Part shown: in pieces, positions 35,825 to 45,159 of the stretch
How the letters are laid out: every line of letters begins with the position of its first letter
Numbering within the stretch: position 1 is the stretch's first letter
Assembly (NCBI RefSeq): GCF_000374305.1
Contig: NZ_KB894094.1
Location: 714,727 to 778,726 of the forward strand
Origin: Actinomadura flavalba DSM 45200
Lineage (GTDB): Bacteria > Actinomycetota > Actinomycetes > Streptosporangiales > Streptosporangiaceae
Length of the DNA: 64,000 nt
Direction: 5' to 3'
Notes under the pieces: generated by a model
Databases searched by the model: none
What the model saw: the letters and a program-made list of their open reading frames with translations, nothing else
What the model was told of the DNA's origin: nothing
Translations under genes and position numbers: made by a program

Positions 35825-35841
35825 GATGCAAGGCATATGCA
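35825..35841 (-). promoter_or_regulatory. Candidate metal-regulator site before cbiM
   Basis: On the - strand TGCAT is repeated after six bases (TGCATATGCCTTGCAT), resembling the TGCA-rich boxes of Fur-family regulators such as Nur. It lies about 50 bp upstream of the cbiM GTG. No experimental or regulator-gene support in the window. Confidence 0.35.
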
Positions 35842-35861
35842 GGTACCGGATGCGTCACTCT

Positions 35862-36473
35862 TTACTCGAAGATGGGGTCGCGCGTCCGGGAGCGCTTCAG
35901 CTCGAAGAAGCCGTCGACCTCCGACACCGCGAGCACGCCGTCCCACAGCTTCAGCGCCTCCGCGCCGCGCGGCGCGGGCGAGACGACGGGGCCGAAGAAC
36001 GCGTTCTCGCCCACCGCGATGACGGGCGTGCCGACCTCCTGGCCGACGCGGTCGATGCCGTCGGCGTGCGACGCGCGCAGCGCCGCGTCGTACTCGGTGG
36101 AGTCGGCGGCGGCGGCCAGCTCGGGGTCGAGCCCGGCGGCGGTCAGCGCGGCCTCCAGCGTCGCCCGGTCGAACTCGGCCTTCTCCACGTGCCGGCGCGT
36201 GCCCAGCTCGGTGTAGAAACGGCCCAGCGCCTCGGTGCCGTACTTCTGCTCCACGGCGATGCTCACCCGCACCGGGCCCCAGCCGCGCTCGATCATCTCC
36301 CGGTACTCCGCCGGGACGTCCTTGCCCTCGTTCAGCACCGACAGGCTCATCACCCGCCACCGGACGGTGATCGGCCGCTGCCGCTCCACCTCGGTGATCC
36401 ACCGCGACGTCATCCACGCCCATGGGCACAGCGGATCGAACCAGAACGACACTTCCCGGGAACCGTCAGACAT
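35862..36473 (-). CDS. DsbA-family oxidoreductase, mycothiol-dependent nitroreductase (Rv2466c-like)
   Basis: 203 residues. Thioredoxin fold with active-site CPWAW inside FDPLCPWAW (near residues 12-20) and helical insertion typical of Rv2466c, which uses mycothiol to reduce nitro-compounds and is induced by oxidative stress in mycobacteria. The late strand GTPVIAVGENAFFGP matches the cis-Pro region. Divergent from pepN, 141 bp apart. Start ATG at 36473. Confidence 0.93.
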   Translation of the reverse strand: MSDGSREVSFWFDPLCPWAWMTSRWITEVERQRPITVRWRVMSLSVLNEGKDVPAEYREMIERGWGPVRVSIAVEQKYGTEALGRFYTELGTRRHVEKAEFDRATLEAALTAAGLDPELAAAADSTEYDAALRASHADGIDRVGQEVGTPVIAVGENAFFGPVVSPAPRGAEALKLWDGVLAVSEVDGFFELKRSRTRDPIFE

Positions 36474-36614
36474 GCCACGCCTCTCTCATTGATCAGTCTC
36501 TCTGGCGGCAACCGCGCGTCCCGCCCGCCCATTCCCGCCGCCCGGCCCGCCCGGTTGGTAGACATGGGGGCACTGCGAAGACACCCATGCCGATCCGATG
36601 AACAAGGAGTCCCT

Positions 36615-39146
36615 GTGGCAGGCAACCTCACGCGCGACGAGGCGCGGGAACGGGCGCGGCTGCTCACCGTCGCGTCCTACGCGGTGGACCTCGACCTGAC
36701 GGCCGGCGACGAGCGCTTCGGCTCCACCACGGTGGTCCGTTTCTCCAGCGCCGAGACGGGCGCGTCCACCTTCGTCGACCTGCACGACGCCGTCGTCCGG
36801 GAGGTGACGCTCAACGGCACCGCCATCGACCCGGCCCGGTACGACGCCGCCCGGGGCCGCATCCCGCTGGACGACCTCGCCGCCGACAACGAGCTGCGCG
36901 TCGTCGCCGACGTGCTGTACTCGCGCTCGGGCGAGGGCCTGCACCGCTTCGTCGACCCGGTCGACCAGAGCGTGTACCTGTACACGCAGTTCGAGACCGC
37001 CGACGCGCACCGCATGTTCACCTGCTTCGACCAGCCCGACCTGAAGGCGACGTTCCAGCTCGACGTCACCGCCCCCGAGGGCTGGCAGGTCGTCACCAAC
37101 GAGGCCGCCGACACCTCCGGCGGCGGCCGGTGGCACTTCCCGCCCACCCCGGAGATCTCCACCTACATCACGGCGCTGGTCGCCGGGCCGTACCACGTCG
37201 TCCGCGACGAGTACCGCCGCGCGGACGGCACCGTGATCCCCCTCGGCGTGTTCTGCCGGGCGTCGCTGGCCGAGCACCTGGACGCCGGCGCCATCCTCGA
37301 CGTCACCCGGCAGGGCTTCGCGTACTTCGAGGACGTCTTCGGGCGCCCCTACCCGTTCGCGAAGTACGACCAGCTCTTCGTGCCGGAGTTCAACGCGGGC
37401 GCGATGGAGAACGCGGGCTGCGTGACGTTCCTGGAGGACTACGTCTTCCGGTCGCGCGTCACCGACGCCGCCTACGAGCGCCGCGCCGAGACGATCCTGC
37501 ACGAGATGGCGCACATGTGGTTCGGTGACCTGGTCACCATGCGCTGGTGGGACGACCTGTGGCTGAACGAGTCGTTCGCGACGTACATGAGCGTGCTGTG
37601 CCAGGCGGAGTCCACCCAGTGGACGGGGTCGTGGACGACGTTCGCCAACGTGGAGAAGGCGTGGGCGTACCGGCAGGACCAGCTTCCGTCCACGCACCCG
37701 ATCGCGGCCGACATCCCCGACATCCGGGCCGTCGAGGTCAACTTCGACGGGATCACCTACGCCAAGGGCGCGAGCGTGCTCAAGCAGCTCGTCGCCTACG
37801 TCGGCCGGGACACGTTCCTGGAGGGCGTGCGGCACTACTTCGACCGGCACGCCTGGGGCAACACGGTGCTGGCCGACCTGCTCGACCCGCTCGCGCAGGC
37901 GTCCGGCCGCGACCTGGCGTCGTGGTCGAAGGAGTGGCTGGAGACGGCGGGCGTCAACACGCTGCGCCCGTCCTACGAGGTCGACGGCGACGGGAACTTC
38001 ACGTCGTTCACGGTGCTCCAGGAGGCCAAGGCCGACCACCCGACGCTGCGCTCGCACCGCGTCGCGATCGGCCTGTACGACCGGACGGACGCGGGCATCG
38101 TGCGGCGGCGCCGCGTCGAACTCGACGTCGTCGGGGCCCGCACCGACGTGCCCGAGCTGGTCGGTGAGGCCCGGCCCGACCTGGTGCTCGTCAACGACGA
38201 CGACCTCACCTACGCCAAGGTCCGGCTGGACGAGCACTCGCTCCGCACCCTCGTGTCCGGCATCGGTGACATCAAGGACAGCCTGCCGCGCGCGCTGTGC
38301 TGGTCGTCGGCGTGGGACATGACGCGCGACGCCGAGATGGCCACCCGCGACTACGTCAAGCTCGTCGTCAGCGGCATCCGGGGCGTCAGCGACATCTCGG
38401 TCGCGCAGACGCTGCTGCGTCAGGCGCGCACGGCCGTCCACCAGTACGCCGACCCGGCCTGGCGCGAGGAGGGGCTCCAGCTCCTCGCGGACGCCCTGTA
38501 CGACCTGGCCCGCGACGCCGAGCCCGGCTCGGACTTCCAGCTCGCGTTCGTGCAGGCGTTCGCGGCCGTCGCGCGGTCGGCCGAGCACCTGGACTACGTC
38601 GCGGCGCTGCTGGACGGGTCCGTCGTGCTGGACGGCCTCACCGTCGACACCGACCTGCGGTGGGCGCTGCTGCGGCGGCTCGTCGTCACCGGCCGGGCCG
38701 ACGCCGCCGCGATCGGCGCCGAGCTGGAGCGCGACCCGACCGCCGCCGGTGAGCGCAACGCCGCCGCGTGCCGGGCCGCGATCCCGTCGGCGGAGGCCAA
38801 GGCCGCCGCCTGGGGCGCGGTCACCTCCGGCGACCTGCCCAACGCCGTGTACCGCGCGACGCTCGGCGGGTTCGTCGACCCCGACCAGGCCGAGCTGCTC
38901 GTCCCCTACGTCGAGCGGTACTTCGCCGAGGTCGGCCGGATCTGGTCGGCGTGGAGCAGCGACATGGCGCAGACGTTCGCCGAGGTCGCCTACCCGTTCC
39001 TGGTGATCGAGCCGTCCACGGTCGACCGCACCGAGGAGTACCTGGCGGCCGAGCGGCCTCCGGCGGCGCTGGCCCGGCTGCTGTCGGAGGGCCGCGACGG
39101 CGTGGCCCGCGCGCTGCGCGCCCGCGCCCGCGACGCCGCGTCCTGA
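36615..39146 (+). CDS. pepN: Aminopeptidase N (M1 family)
   Basis: 843 residues, GTG start after AAGGAG with 5-base spacing. M1 zinc aminopeptidase: GAMENAG exopeptidase motif near 262, zinc-binding HEMAH near 296 with the third ligand in NESFATY near 318, and a long helical C-terminal domain (ERAP1-C-like). It removes N-terminal residues from peptides in protein turnover. Length matches actinobacterial PepN. It ends at a very strong hairpin. Confidence 0.97.
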   Translation: MAGNLTRDEARERARLLTVASYAVDLDLTAGDERFGSTTVVRFSSAETGASTFVDLHDAVVREVTLNGTAIDPARYDAARGRIPLDDLAADNELRVVADVLYSRSGEGLHRFVDPVDQSVYLYTQFETADAHRMFTCFDQPDLKATFQLDVTAPEGWQVVTNEAADTSGGGRWHFPPTPEISTYITALVAGPYHVVRDEYRRADGTVIPLGVFCRASLAEHLDAGAILDVTRQGFAYFEDVFGRPYPFAKYDQLFVPEFNAGAMENAGCVTFLEDYVFRSRVTDAAYERRAETILHEMAHMWFGDLVTMRWWDDLWLNESFATYMSVLCQAESTQWTGSWTTFANVEKAWAYRQDQLPSTHPIAADIPDIRAVEVNFDGITYAKGASVLKQLVAYVGRDTFLEGVRHYFDRHAWGNTVLADLLDPLAQASGRDLASWSKEWLETAGVNTLRPSYEVDGDGNFTSFTVLQEAKADHPTLRSHRVAIGLYDRTDAGIVRRRRVELDVVGARTDVPELVGEARPDLVLVNDDDLTYAKVRLDEHSLRTLVSGIGDIKDSLPRALCWSSAWDMTRDAEMATRDYVKLVVSGIRGVSDISVAQTLLRQARTAVHQYADPAWREEGLQLLADALYDLARDAEPGSDFQLAFVQAFAAVARSAEHLDYVAALLDGSVVLDGLTVDTDLRWALLRRLVVTGRADAAAIGAELERDPTAAGERNAAACRAAIPSAEAKAAAWGAVTSGDLPNAVYRATLGGFVDPDQAELLVPYVERYFAEVGRIWSAWSSDMAQTFAEVAYPFLVIEPSTVDRTEEYLAAERPPAALARLLSEGRDGVARALRARARDAAS

Positions 39147-39152
39147 CCGGCT

Positions 39153-39186
39153 CCGCGTGCGCCGGTCCCCGGACCGGCGCACGCGG
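39153..39186 (+). terminator. Terminator hairpin after pepN
   Basis: Arms of 16 perfectly complementary bases (39153-39168 and 39171-39186) are separated by only two bases, 6 bp past the pepN stop. No T run follows. Confidence 0.8.
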
Positions 39187-39232
39187 TGCGTCCGGGCGTG
39201 CCAGCATGGGCGCGGAGGGGTGAGGGGGCGCG

Positions 39233-40213
39233 ATGGAGACGGCGCGGGACGTGCTGGGCGTGCTGGCGCGGCGGCACGCGTTCGGCGACCTGGAGGCGCT
39301 GGTCGGGGCGGCGCCGTCGTCGGCGGGGCTGGCGGGGCTGTGCGCGTTCGGGCAGCGCGTGCTCGACCTGGACGCCGAGGACTTCGGCATGCCCGAGGCC
39401 GCCGGGGACGTCCCCCGCGACCTGCTCGACCGGGCGCGCGCGTCCCGGATGCCGCAGGCGCCGCGCGAGCGCCCGCGCGGGGCGCTGGCGAGCCTGCGGC
39501 CCGCCTACGCGCTGCTGCTGGAGGTGATCGACATCCGGTGGCGGCGGCGCGAGATGGCGGCGCTGGTCGCGGCGGTGCACATCGCCGCCGAGTACCTGCC
39601 GCTGCTCGCGTGGGAGACCGTCCTCGGCCACGCGGGCGACCCGGCGCTCATCGGCCCGGCCGTGACGGGCGAGGGCAGCCGGTTCGGCGCGCCCCTGGAG
39701 CAGGGCGGACCGCGCGACTGCGAGCACACCCGGCCCGAGCGGTCGGCGTGCGACCGGGCGCTGCGCGTCGCGGCCGAACCCCCGTCCGGCTGGCGCGCCT
39801 ATCTGGACCGGCAGCACAGCCAGGTCGCGTCCGCCCTCGGTGATTGCGCGGCCCGCTGCCGCACCCCGTGCTCGGTGGTGACACGGCTCGACGACGGCGT
39901 CCGCGCCGACCTGGCGGCCCGGTGCGGGCTCGCGCTGGACTTCGGGGACACCGCCGTCGTCCGCCTCCGGCACGCCGCGCCGGTCGGGCACGGGTTCGGC
40001 GTCCCCTCCCCCGAGGAGGTCCGCACGGCGTGGAACCGGGCACGCGCGTCACTACGGCACCGGCCACTCGGCCAACAGGCCCTAGCCGGACCGGACGACG
40101 GCTACCCGCTGCCCGGCCTCCCCGCACTGTTCTCGGCGGTGGCCGCCGCACCGATCCTCCCCGACACCCTCCTGGACGACGTCAGCACCCGCCTCTCCCG
40201 AGCCCTGACCTGA
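39233..40213 (+). CDS. Hypothetical protein
   Basis: 326 residues; I do not recognise the family. Mostly helical, Ala/Leu/Arg-rich. Two Cys-containing stretches stand out: DCEHTRPERSACDRAL (near 161-176) and CAARCRTPCS (near 205-214), so metal binding or a disulfide is possible. No signal peptide or TM helix. Start ATG 39233 lies 9 bases after GGAGGGG. It sits between pepN and malQ, transcribed toward malQ. Codon use is like its neighbours, so I take it as a real gene. Confidence 0.65.
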   Translation: METARDVLGVLARRHAFGDLEALVGAAPSSAGLAGLCAFGQRVLDLDAEDFGMPEAAGDVPRDLLDRARASRMPQAPRERPRGALASLRPAYALLLEVIDIRWRRREMAALVAAVHIAAEYLPLLAWETVLGHAGDPALIGPAVTGEGSRFGAPLEQGGPRDCEHTRPERSACDRALRVAAEPPSGWRAYLDRQHSQVASALGDCAARCRTPCSVVTRLDDGVRADLAARCGLALDFGDTAVVRLRHAAPVGHGFGVPSPEEVRTAWNRARASLRHRPLGQQALAGPDDGYPLPGLPALFSAVAAAPILPDTLLDDVSTRLSRALT

Positions 40214-40319
40214 CGCCCCGCCTCAACCCACCGGACGCGCGCGACCCACCACCTCCAACACCCGCCACCAGCGAGTCGTCGTGCCCCGACCAGCCCGTCC
40301 CGGCCCGACGCGACCCGCC

Positions 40320-42728
40320 TTAGCCCGCAGGGCGGGCGCGGGCGACGAGGTCCAGGACCTGGGCGGCGAGCGGGTCGTCGTTCAGGTCCTCCAGGGCGAC
40401 CGGGGTGCCGTCCGCGCGGCCGAGGGCGACGCGCCAGTTGGGGTACTCGTCGACCGTGCCGGGCTGGTTCTGCGTGCGGCGCTCCCCCACCGCGTCGGGG
40501 AGGGCGACGCCGAGCAGCCGCGCCGGGGTGCGGCCGAGGAAGGCGTGCAGCGCCAGCGTGATCTCCTCGTCGTACGCGCCCGAGCCGTCGGCCAGCGCGG
40601 CCAGGATCGTGCCGGGATCGGTGGCGAGCAGCCCTTCGGCGTTCAGCAGGCCGATCCACTCCGCGATCTCGGCGCGGTGCTCGGCCAGTTCCCTGTCCAG
40701 CGGGCGGGTCAGCAGGCCGAGGCGGTCGCGCAGGGCGAGGTGGTCGCCGTGCAGGAACCCGATGATGGGCGGCATGTCGTGCGTGCCGACCGTCGCCAGT
40801 GACCGTTCGCGCCACTGGCCGGGCGGTTTGGGGCCGCGCTCGTCGCGCTCGAACCACAGCAGCGACGTGCCGAGCACGGCGCGGTCGGCCAGGTCCTCGC
40901 GGAAGCCCGGCTCGACGGTGCCGAGGTCCTCACCGACGATCACCGCGCCGGCCAGCTCCGCCTCCGTCGTGAGGATGGCGAGCAGCACCTCACGGTCGTA
41001 CGTCACGTACGTGCCGTCCGCCGGGGACGCCCCCTCCGGCACCCACCACAGGCGGGAGAGCTGCATCGCGTGGTCGAGGCGCAGGCCGCCGCCCTGCCGC
41101 AGCACCGCGCGCAGCATCGCCCGGTACGGGCCGTACTCGGCCTCGGCGAGCCGCGCCGGATGCCAGGGCGGCTGGCCCCAGTCCTGGCCCTGCTGGTTGA
41201 ACGCGTCCGGCGGGGCGCCGACGCTCATCCCGGCCGCGAACACCTCCGGGTGCGTCCACTCGTCGGCGCTGCCGGAGCGGACGCCGACCGCCAGGTCGTG
41301 CAGGATGCCGATCGGCATGCCCGCGTCGCGGGCGGCGCGCTGCGCGGCGGTGAGCTGGTCGTCCAGGAGCCACTGAAGCCAGGCGTGGTAGGTGACGCGC
41401 GCCGCCAGCCGCTCCCGCGCCGCCGGGACGCCCGGCGCGTCGGCCGAGCGCAGGTCGGCGGGCCAGGTGCGCCAGTCGGCGCCGTGCTCCTCCGCGAGCG
41501 CCGCCCACGTCGCGAAGTCCTCCAGCTCGCGGCCCTGCCGCTCGCGGAACGCGCGGAACGCGGCCTCGCGCGCGTCGTCGCGGGGCACCCGGAACAGCGA
41601 CTCCAGCGCCATCCGCTTCGCCTTCCACGCCGCGTCGCGGTCGAGCGGGTCGGCGGTGACGTTCCGGCACGTCTCGCCCAGCCGCTCGGCGCGGTCACCG
41701 ACGTCGCCGTTCTCCGGGACGTCCTCGACGCGCAGGTACAGGGGGCTGGGGAAGCGGCGGCTCAGCGGCGAGTACGGCGACGCGGTGATCGGCGGCAGCG
41801 GCTCGGCCGCGTGCAGCGGATTGATCAGGACGAACCCGGCGCCCCGGCCCGCGCCCCAGCGCGCCAGCTCCGCCAGGTCGCGCAGGTCACCGAGGCCCCA
41901 GGACTCCCGCGACCGCACCGAGTAGAGCTGCGTCGTCAGTCCCCACGCGGGCGGCACGTCCGGCAACCGCGCGGGCGCCGCGACGAGCGCGGCGCTCTCC
42001 TCCCGCCCACCCCGGCGCAGCCGGATGCGATGCCACCCCACCGGCAGATCACCGGGCACCGTCACGTGCCCGTGCGCGCCGCTCTCGCTCTGCCACACAC
42101 CGTGCGCCCGCCCCCGCCCCACGGCACCCGGCCGCGCGTCAGCCCGCGAGTCCAGCTCATGCGGAACAGCCCCACCCGCAACCACGGCACCGCCACCCGG
42201 CGGAACCGCCGAGCGGGAGCCCGACTCCTCCCAAACGGCCGCCGTGCCACCGTCGGGGGCGCCGTTCGCGTCGCCCGGCGGAACCGCCGAACGCGCGTTC
42301 GGGCGAGAGTCAGGCCCCTGGGGGGCGGCGTCGGGGGTGGTGCTCGGTGGGGGCGTCGGGCGGGAGTCGGCGCGGGGGTCGAGTTCGTGGGGCACGGCTC
42401 GGCCCGCGACCACGTCCGGGCCGGGGGGCGGCGCGGGGGGCGGGTCTCCGATCTCGACGATGACCTCGACCGGGCCGTCCACCTCGATGCCGGAGACGGT
42501 CGCCTCGCCGGAGCCGCCGACGCGGCAGGTGACGACGGGCGGGACCGTCCAGCCGTCGCGCTCGCCCGCCGGGGGCGGCCCGAGCGCGGCGACGACCGCG
42601 CGCAGCGTCGCCGGGGGCACCTCGGTCTCGCGGTCGCGCCAGTCGGTGTACCGGGTCGCGACCCCGTGCGCGCGTGCGCGCTCGATCACCTCGTCGTCGG
42701 ACAGGCCGTCCACGCCATCGTCTGCCAC
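40320..42728 (-). CDS. malQ: 4-alpha-glucanotransferase (amylomaltase) with an extended N-terminal domain
   Basis: 802 residues. GH77: WGLGDLRDLAEL, ITASPYSPLSRRF (binding loop), nucleophile Asp in LRLDHAMQL, acid/base Glu in GEDLGTVEP and GTHDMPP. It transfers alpha-1,4-glucan chains in maltodextrin or glycogen metabolism. The N-terminal beta domain carries an insertion of about 120 residues (about 95-213), rich in Pro, Gly, Asp and Arg, in which the 19-residue block at 106-124 recurs at 182-200 with three or four changes. Catalytic parts are intact, so it should be active. Confidence 0.95.
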   Translation of the reverse strand: MADDGVDGLSDDEVIERARAHGVATRYTDWRDRETEVPPATLRAVVAALGPPPAGERDGWTVPPVVTCRVGGSGEATVSGIEVDGPVEVIVEIGDPPPAPPPGPDVVAGRAVPHELDPRADSRPTPPPSTTPDAAPQGPDSRPNARSAVPPGDANGAPDGGTAAVWEESGSRSAVPPGGGAVVAGGAVPHELDSRADARPGAVGRGRAHGVWQSESGAHGHVTVPGDLPVGWHRIRLRRGGREESAALVAAPARLPDVPPAWGLTTQLYSVRSRESWGLGDLRDLAELARWGAGRGAGFVLINPLHAAEPLPPITASPYSPLSRRFPSPLYLRVEDVPENGDVGDRAERLGETCRNVTADPLDRDAAWKAKRMALESLFRVPRDDAREAAFRAFRERQGRELEDFATWAALAEEHGADWRTWPADLRSADAPGVPAARERLAARVTYHAWLQWLLDDQLTAAQRAARDAGMPIGILHDLAVGVRSGSADEWTHPEVFAAGMSVGAPPDAFNQQGQDWGQPPWHPARLAEAEYGPYRAMLRAVLRQGGGLRLDHAMQLSRLWWVPEGASPADGTYVTYDREVLLAILTTEAELAGAVIVGEDLGTVEPGFREDLADRAVLGTSLLWFERDERGPKPPGQWRERSLATVGTHDMPPIIGFLHGDHLALRDRLGLLTRPLDRELAEHRAEIAEWIGLLNAEGLLATDPGTILAALADGSGAYDEEITLALHAFLGRTPARLLGVALPDAVGERRTQNQPGTVDEYPNWRVALGRADGTPVALEDLNDDPLAAQVLDLVARARPAG
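42090..42446 (-). repeat. In-frame low-complexity insertion in malQ with duplicated blocks
   Basis: The segment contains VVAGRAVPHELDPRADSRP (42357-42413) and a near copy (42129-42185), plus RSAVPPG twice, consistent with a duplication of about 228 bp (76 codons) that has since diverged. Confidence 0.7.
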
Positions 42729-42911
42729 GCCTGCCTCATGCCCCGCGCGACGCGCTCCAAGCGCGGCTTCCGCGCCGCATCCGGCCGTCCAGGGTCCGGG
42801 TGCCCTTCCCAGTTGTCACAATTTCAACTATCTTCGGCGGGCACATCTGATGATCACGTTCCGGCGGGGAGCATGTCCGCCGCGCCGACACCGTGAGGAA
42901 GGTTCGCGTTC

Positions 42912-44684
42912 ATGCGGCCACTGCGCGACGACGACCCGCCGCAAGTCGGCCCGTACCGGCTGCTCGCGCGGCTCGGCTCGGGCGGCATGGGCCGGGTGTT
43001 CCTGGGCAGGTCGCCCGGCGGGCGCATGGTCGCGGTCAAGCTCGTCCACCCCGAACTGGCCCGCGATCCCGAGTTCCGGCGCCGGTTCGACGCCGAGGTC
43101 CGGGCCGCCCGCGCGGTCGGCGGCCGGTGGACGGCACCGGTGCTGGACGCCGACACCGGCACCGCCGTCCCCTGGGTCGCCACCGGCTACGTCCCCGGCC
43201 CCTCCCTGCACGACGCCGTGCGCGAGCACGGCCCGCTCCCCCCGGCGTCGGCGCTGGCGCTGGCGGCGGGACTCGCCGAGGGCCTGGCCGCCGTGCACGA
43301 GGCGGGCCTGGTGCACCGCGACCTCAAGCCGTCGAACGTCCTGCTCACGATCGACCGCCCGCTGGTCATCGACTTCGGCATCGTCCGCTCCGCCGCCGGC
43401 ACCTCGCACACCCGCACCGGCGCGGTGATCGGCTCGCCCGGGTACATGTCGCCCGAGCAGGTGCGCGGCGAACGGCTCGACGCGTCCAGCGACGTCTTCG
43501 GCCTCGGCGCCGTCCTGGCGTTCGCCGCCACGGGACGGCCCCCGTTCGCCGGCACCGACCCCGACAGCGGCGCGCACGCGATGATGTTCCGCGTCGTCAC
43601 GCAGGAACCGGACCTGGGCGCGCTGCCGCCCGGTCCGCTCCGCGACCTGATCGAACGCTGCCTGGCCAAGGACGCCCGCGCGCGCCCCGACGTGCGCCGC
43701 GTCCGCGCCGACGCCGACGCCGCGACGCCCGCCGACGCGCGGGACGCGTCCTGGCTGCCGCCCGCCCTGGTCGCCGCGCTGGGCCGCCACACCGCCCGCC
43801 TGCTGGAACTGGAGAACCCCCGCGCCCCCGCCCCCGCCCCCGCCCCGGCACCGAGCCCGATGGCGCCGCCCCCGGCACGCCGCAGGAGCGCCCGGAGCGC
43901 GTGGCTGCTCGGCGCCGGAGCGGCCGTCGTCGCGGTCACGGTCCTCACCGCGTTCGCGGTCCGGCTCGCCGTCCGCGACGACGACGCGCCGCCCACCGCC
44001 ACCGGCACGGACGCCGCACCGGAAGCCTCCGACGGCGTCCCCGCCGCACTGGTCGGCTCCTGGGAGGGCTGGACCGGCGACGGCGAGGGGCAGCGGCACC
44101 ACCGCTACACGATCCAGCGGGGCCGGCTCGGGGACGTCGTGGTGCAGTACCGCCAGGCCGCCACCCGCGCGCTGTGCGAGTACGAGGGCGCGCTGACGGC
44201 GGACGGCGGCTCCGTCACGTTCCGTCCCGCCGTCACCTACCGGCTCCCGCGCGACACCGCGTGCACCGACGAGCCGCGGCGCCTGTCCGCGCGCGGCGAC
44301 CGGCTCGCGCTGGACGGCGCGCAGACCCTGCACCGCGTGACGCGCGACCAGGTCGACGCGCGGCTGCGTGGACGCTGGTCCGGCACCGCGTCCCCCGGCA
44401 GTTCCCCGGTACAGCGCCAGTTCACCTTCGGCACCGGCAGCGTCGGCACCGAGGCCGTGGACATCCGGATCACCGCCGACGGCGCCGACTGCGAGGCGAC
44501 GGCCCTGCTGATCAGCGCCGCCGAGCCCCTGGTGATCTTCTCGACCCGGATCACGAGGCGCATCGAGGGCGACTGCACCACCAACTCAACCCAGATCTTC
44601 GACGTCACCGCGGCCGCCTCCCTGACCTGGCGGCGCTACACCCCCCGCGGAGACCTCGAAACCGTCCCCCTGCGACGCAGGTGA
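42912..44684 (+). CDS. Membrane serine/threonine protein kinase with extracytoplasmic domain
   Basis: 590 residues. Hanks-type kinase domain (about 14-265): glycine loop LGSGGMGRVF, AVKLV Lys, HRDLKPSN near 135, DFG in VIDFGIV and SPGYMSPEQ. A Pro/Ala linker and one TM helix (about 329-352) lead to a C-terminal extracytoplasmic domain of about 215 residues with repeated G(S/R)W strands (LVGSWEGWTG, LRGRWSGTA) and four Cys. It should sense an external signal and phosphorylate cytoplasmic targets. A small lipoprotein gene with a similar motif follows after 47 bp. Confidence 0.94.
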   Translation: MRPLRDDDPPQVGPYRLLARLGSGGMGRVFLGRSPGGRMVAVKLVHPELARDPEFRRRFDAEVRAARAVGGRWTAPVLDADTGTAVPWVATGYVPGPSLHDAVREHGPLPPASALALAAGLAEGLAAVHEAGLVHRDLKPSNVLLTIDRPLVIDFGIVRSAAGTSHTRTGAVIGSPGYMSPEQVRGERLDASSDVFGLGAVLAFAATGRPPFAGTDPDSGAHAMMFRVVTQEPDLGALPPGPLRDLIERCLAKDARARPDVRRVRADADAATPADARDASWLPPALVAALGRHTARLLELENPRAPAPAPAPAPSPMAPPPARRRSARSAWLLGAGAAVVAVTVLTAFAVRLAVRDDDAPPTATGTDAAPEASDGVPAALVGSWEGWTGDGEGQRHHRYTIQRGRLGDVVVQYRQAATRALCEYEGALTADGGSVTFRPAVTYRLPRDTACTDEPRRLSARGDRLALDGAQTLHRVTRDQVDARLRGRWSGTASPGSSPVQRQFTFGTGSVGTEAVDIRITADGADCEATALLISAAEPLVIFSTRITRRIEGDCTTNSTQIFDVTAAASLTWRRYTPRGDLETVPLRRR

Positions 44685-44731
44685 TCCCGATCCACGGGCC
44701 GCACGGCACCGTGACCGACGAGAGGAACCCG

Positions 44732-45115
44732 ATGATCTCCCCCCTGCTGCGACGCGGCCTGCCCACGGCGGCGGCACTGGCCCTGCTGACGTCCCTGAGC
44801 GCGTGCGGCTCCGGCGTGCCGTCCTCCCTCCAGGGCACCTGGATGGAGAAGGGCGCCGACGACGAGACCCTGGTCATCGACGAGGACGGCAAGGTCTCCA
44901 TCGCCGGGGGCGGCTTCAGCTGTACCGGCACCCCGCTCGAAGAGATCGACGGCGGCTGGTACGAGAGCGAGGTCGACTGCGGCATGGTCAAGTCCCGCTC
45001 GCGGTTCAGGTCCGTCGAGGACGGCAGGACGCTGAGCATCACCCACGTCGGCAAGTCCGAGACCGAGAAGTGGTTCCGCAAGGGCGATCCGCGCCTGGAG
45101 GAGAGCGAGGAGTAG
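44732..45115 (+). CDS. Putative secreted lipoprotein
   Basis: 127 residues. Signal peptide with a lipobox LSAC near residues 24-27, then a small beta-rich domain starting SSLQGTWMEKG, whose GTW start resembles the repeated GSW/GRW strands of the preceding kinase's sensor domain. Two further Cys residues may pair. No known family. GAGAGG precedes the ATG; GTG 44711 is an in-frame alternative. Context suggests it acts with, or is exported beside, the kinase (inference). Confidence 0.75.
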   Translation: MISPLLRRGLPTAAALALLTSLSACGSGVPSSLQGTWMEKGADDETLVIDEDGKVSIAGGGFSCTGTPLEEIDGGWYESEVDCGMVKSRSRFRSVEDGRTLSITHVGKSETEKWFRKGDPRLEESEE

Positions 45116-45131
45116 AGCGCTCCGCGGGTGG

Positions 45132-45157
45132 CGCGCGGCTCGTCGTTGAGCCGCGCG
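45132..45157. terminator. Bidirectional terminator hairpin
   Basis: CGCGCGGCTC and GAGCCGCGCG with a 6-base loop, placed between the convergent lipoprotein and NERD genes. Confidence 0.8.
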
Positions 45158-45159
45158 GG

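Noticed and set aside
35776..35861. Cobalamin riboswitch upstream of cbiM
   Set aside because: The gap of 86 bp is too short for the aptamer and the B12-box type sequence was not found.
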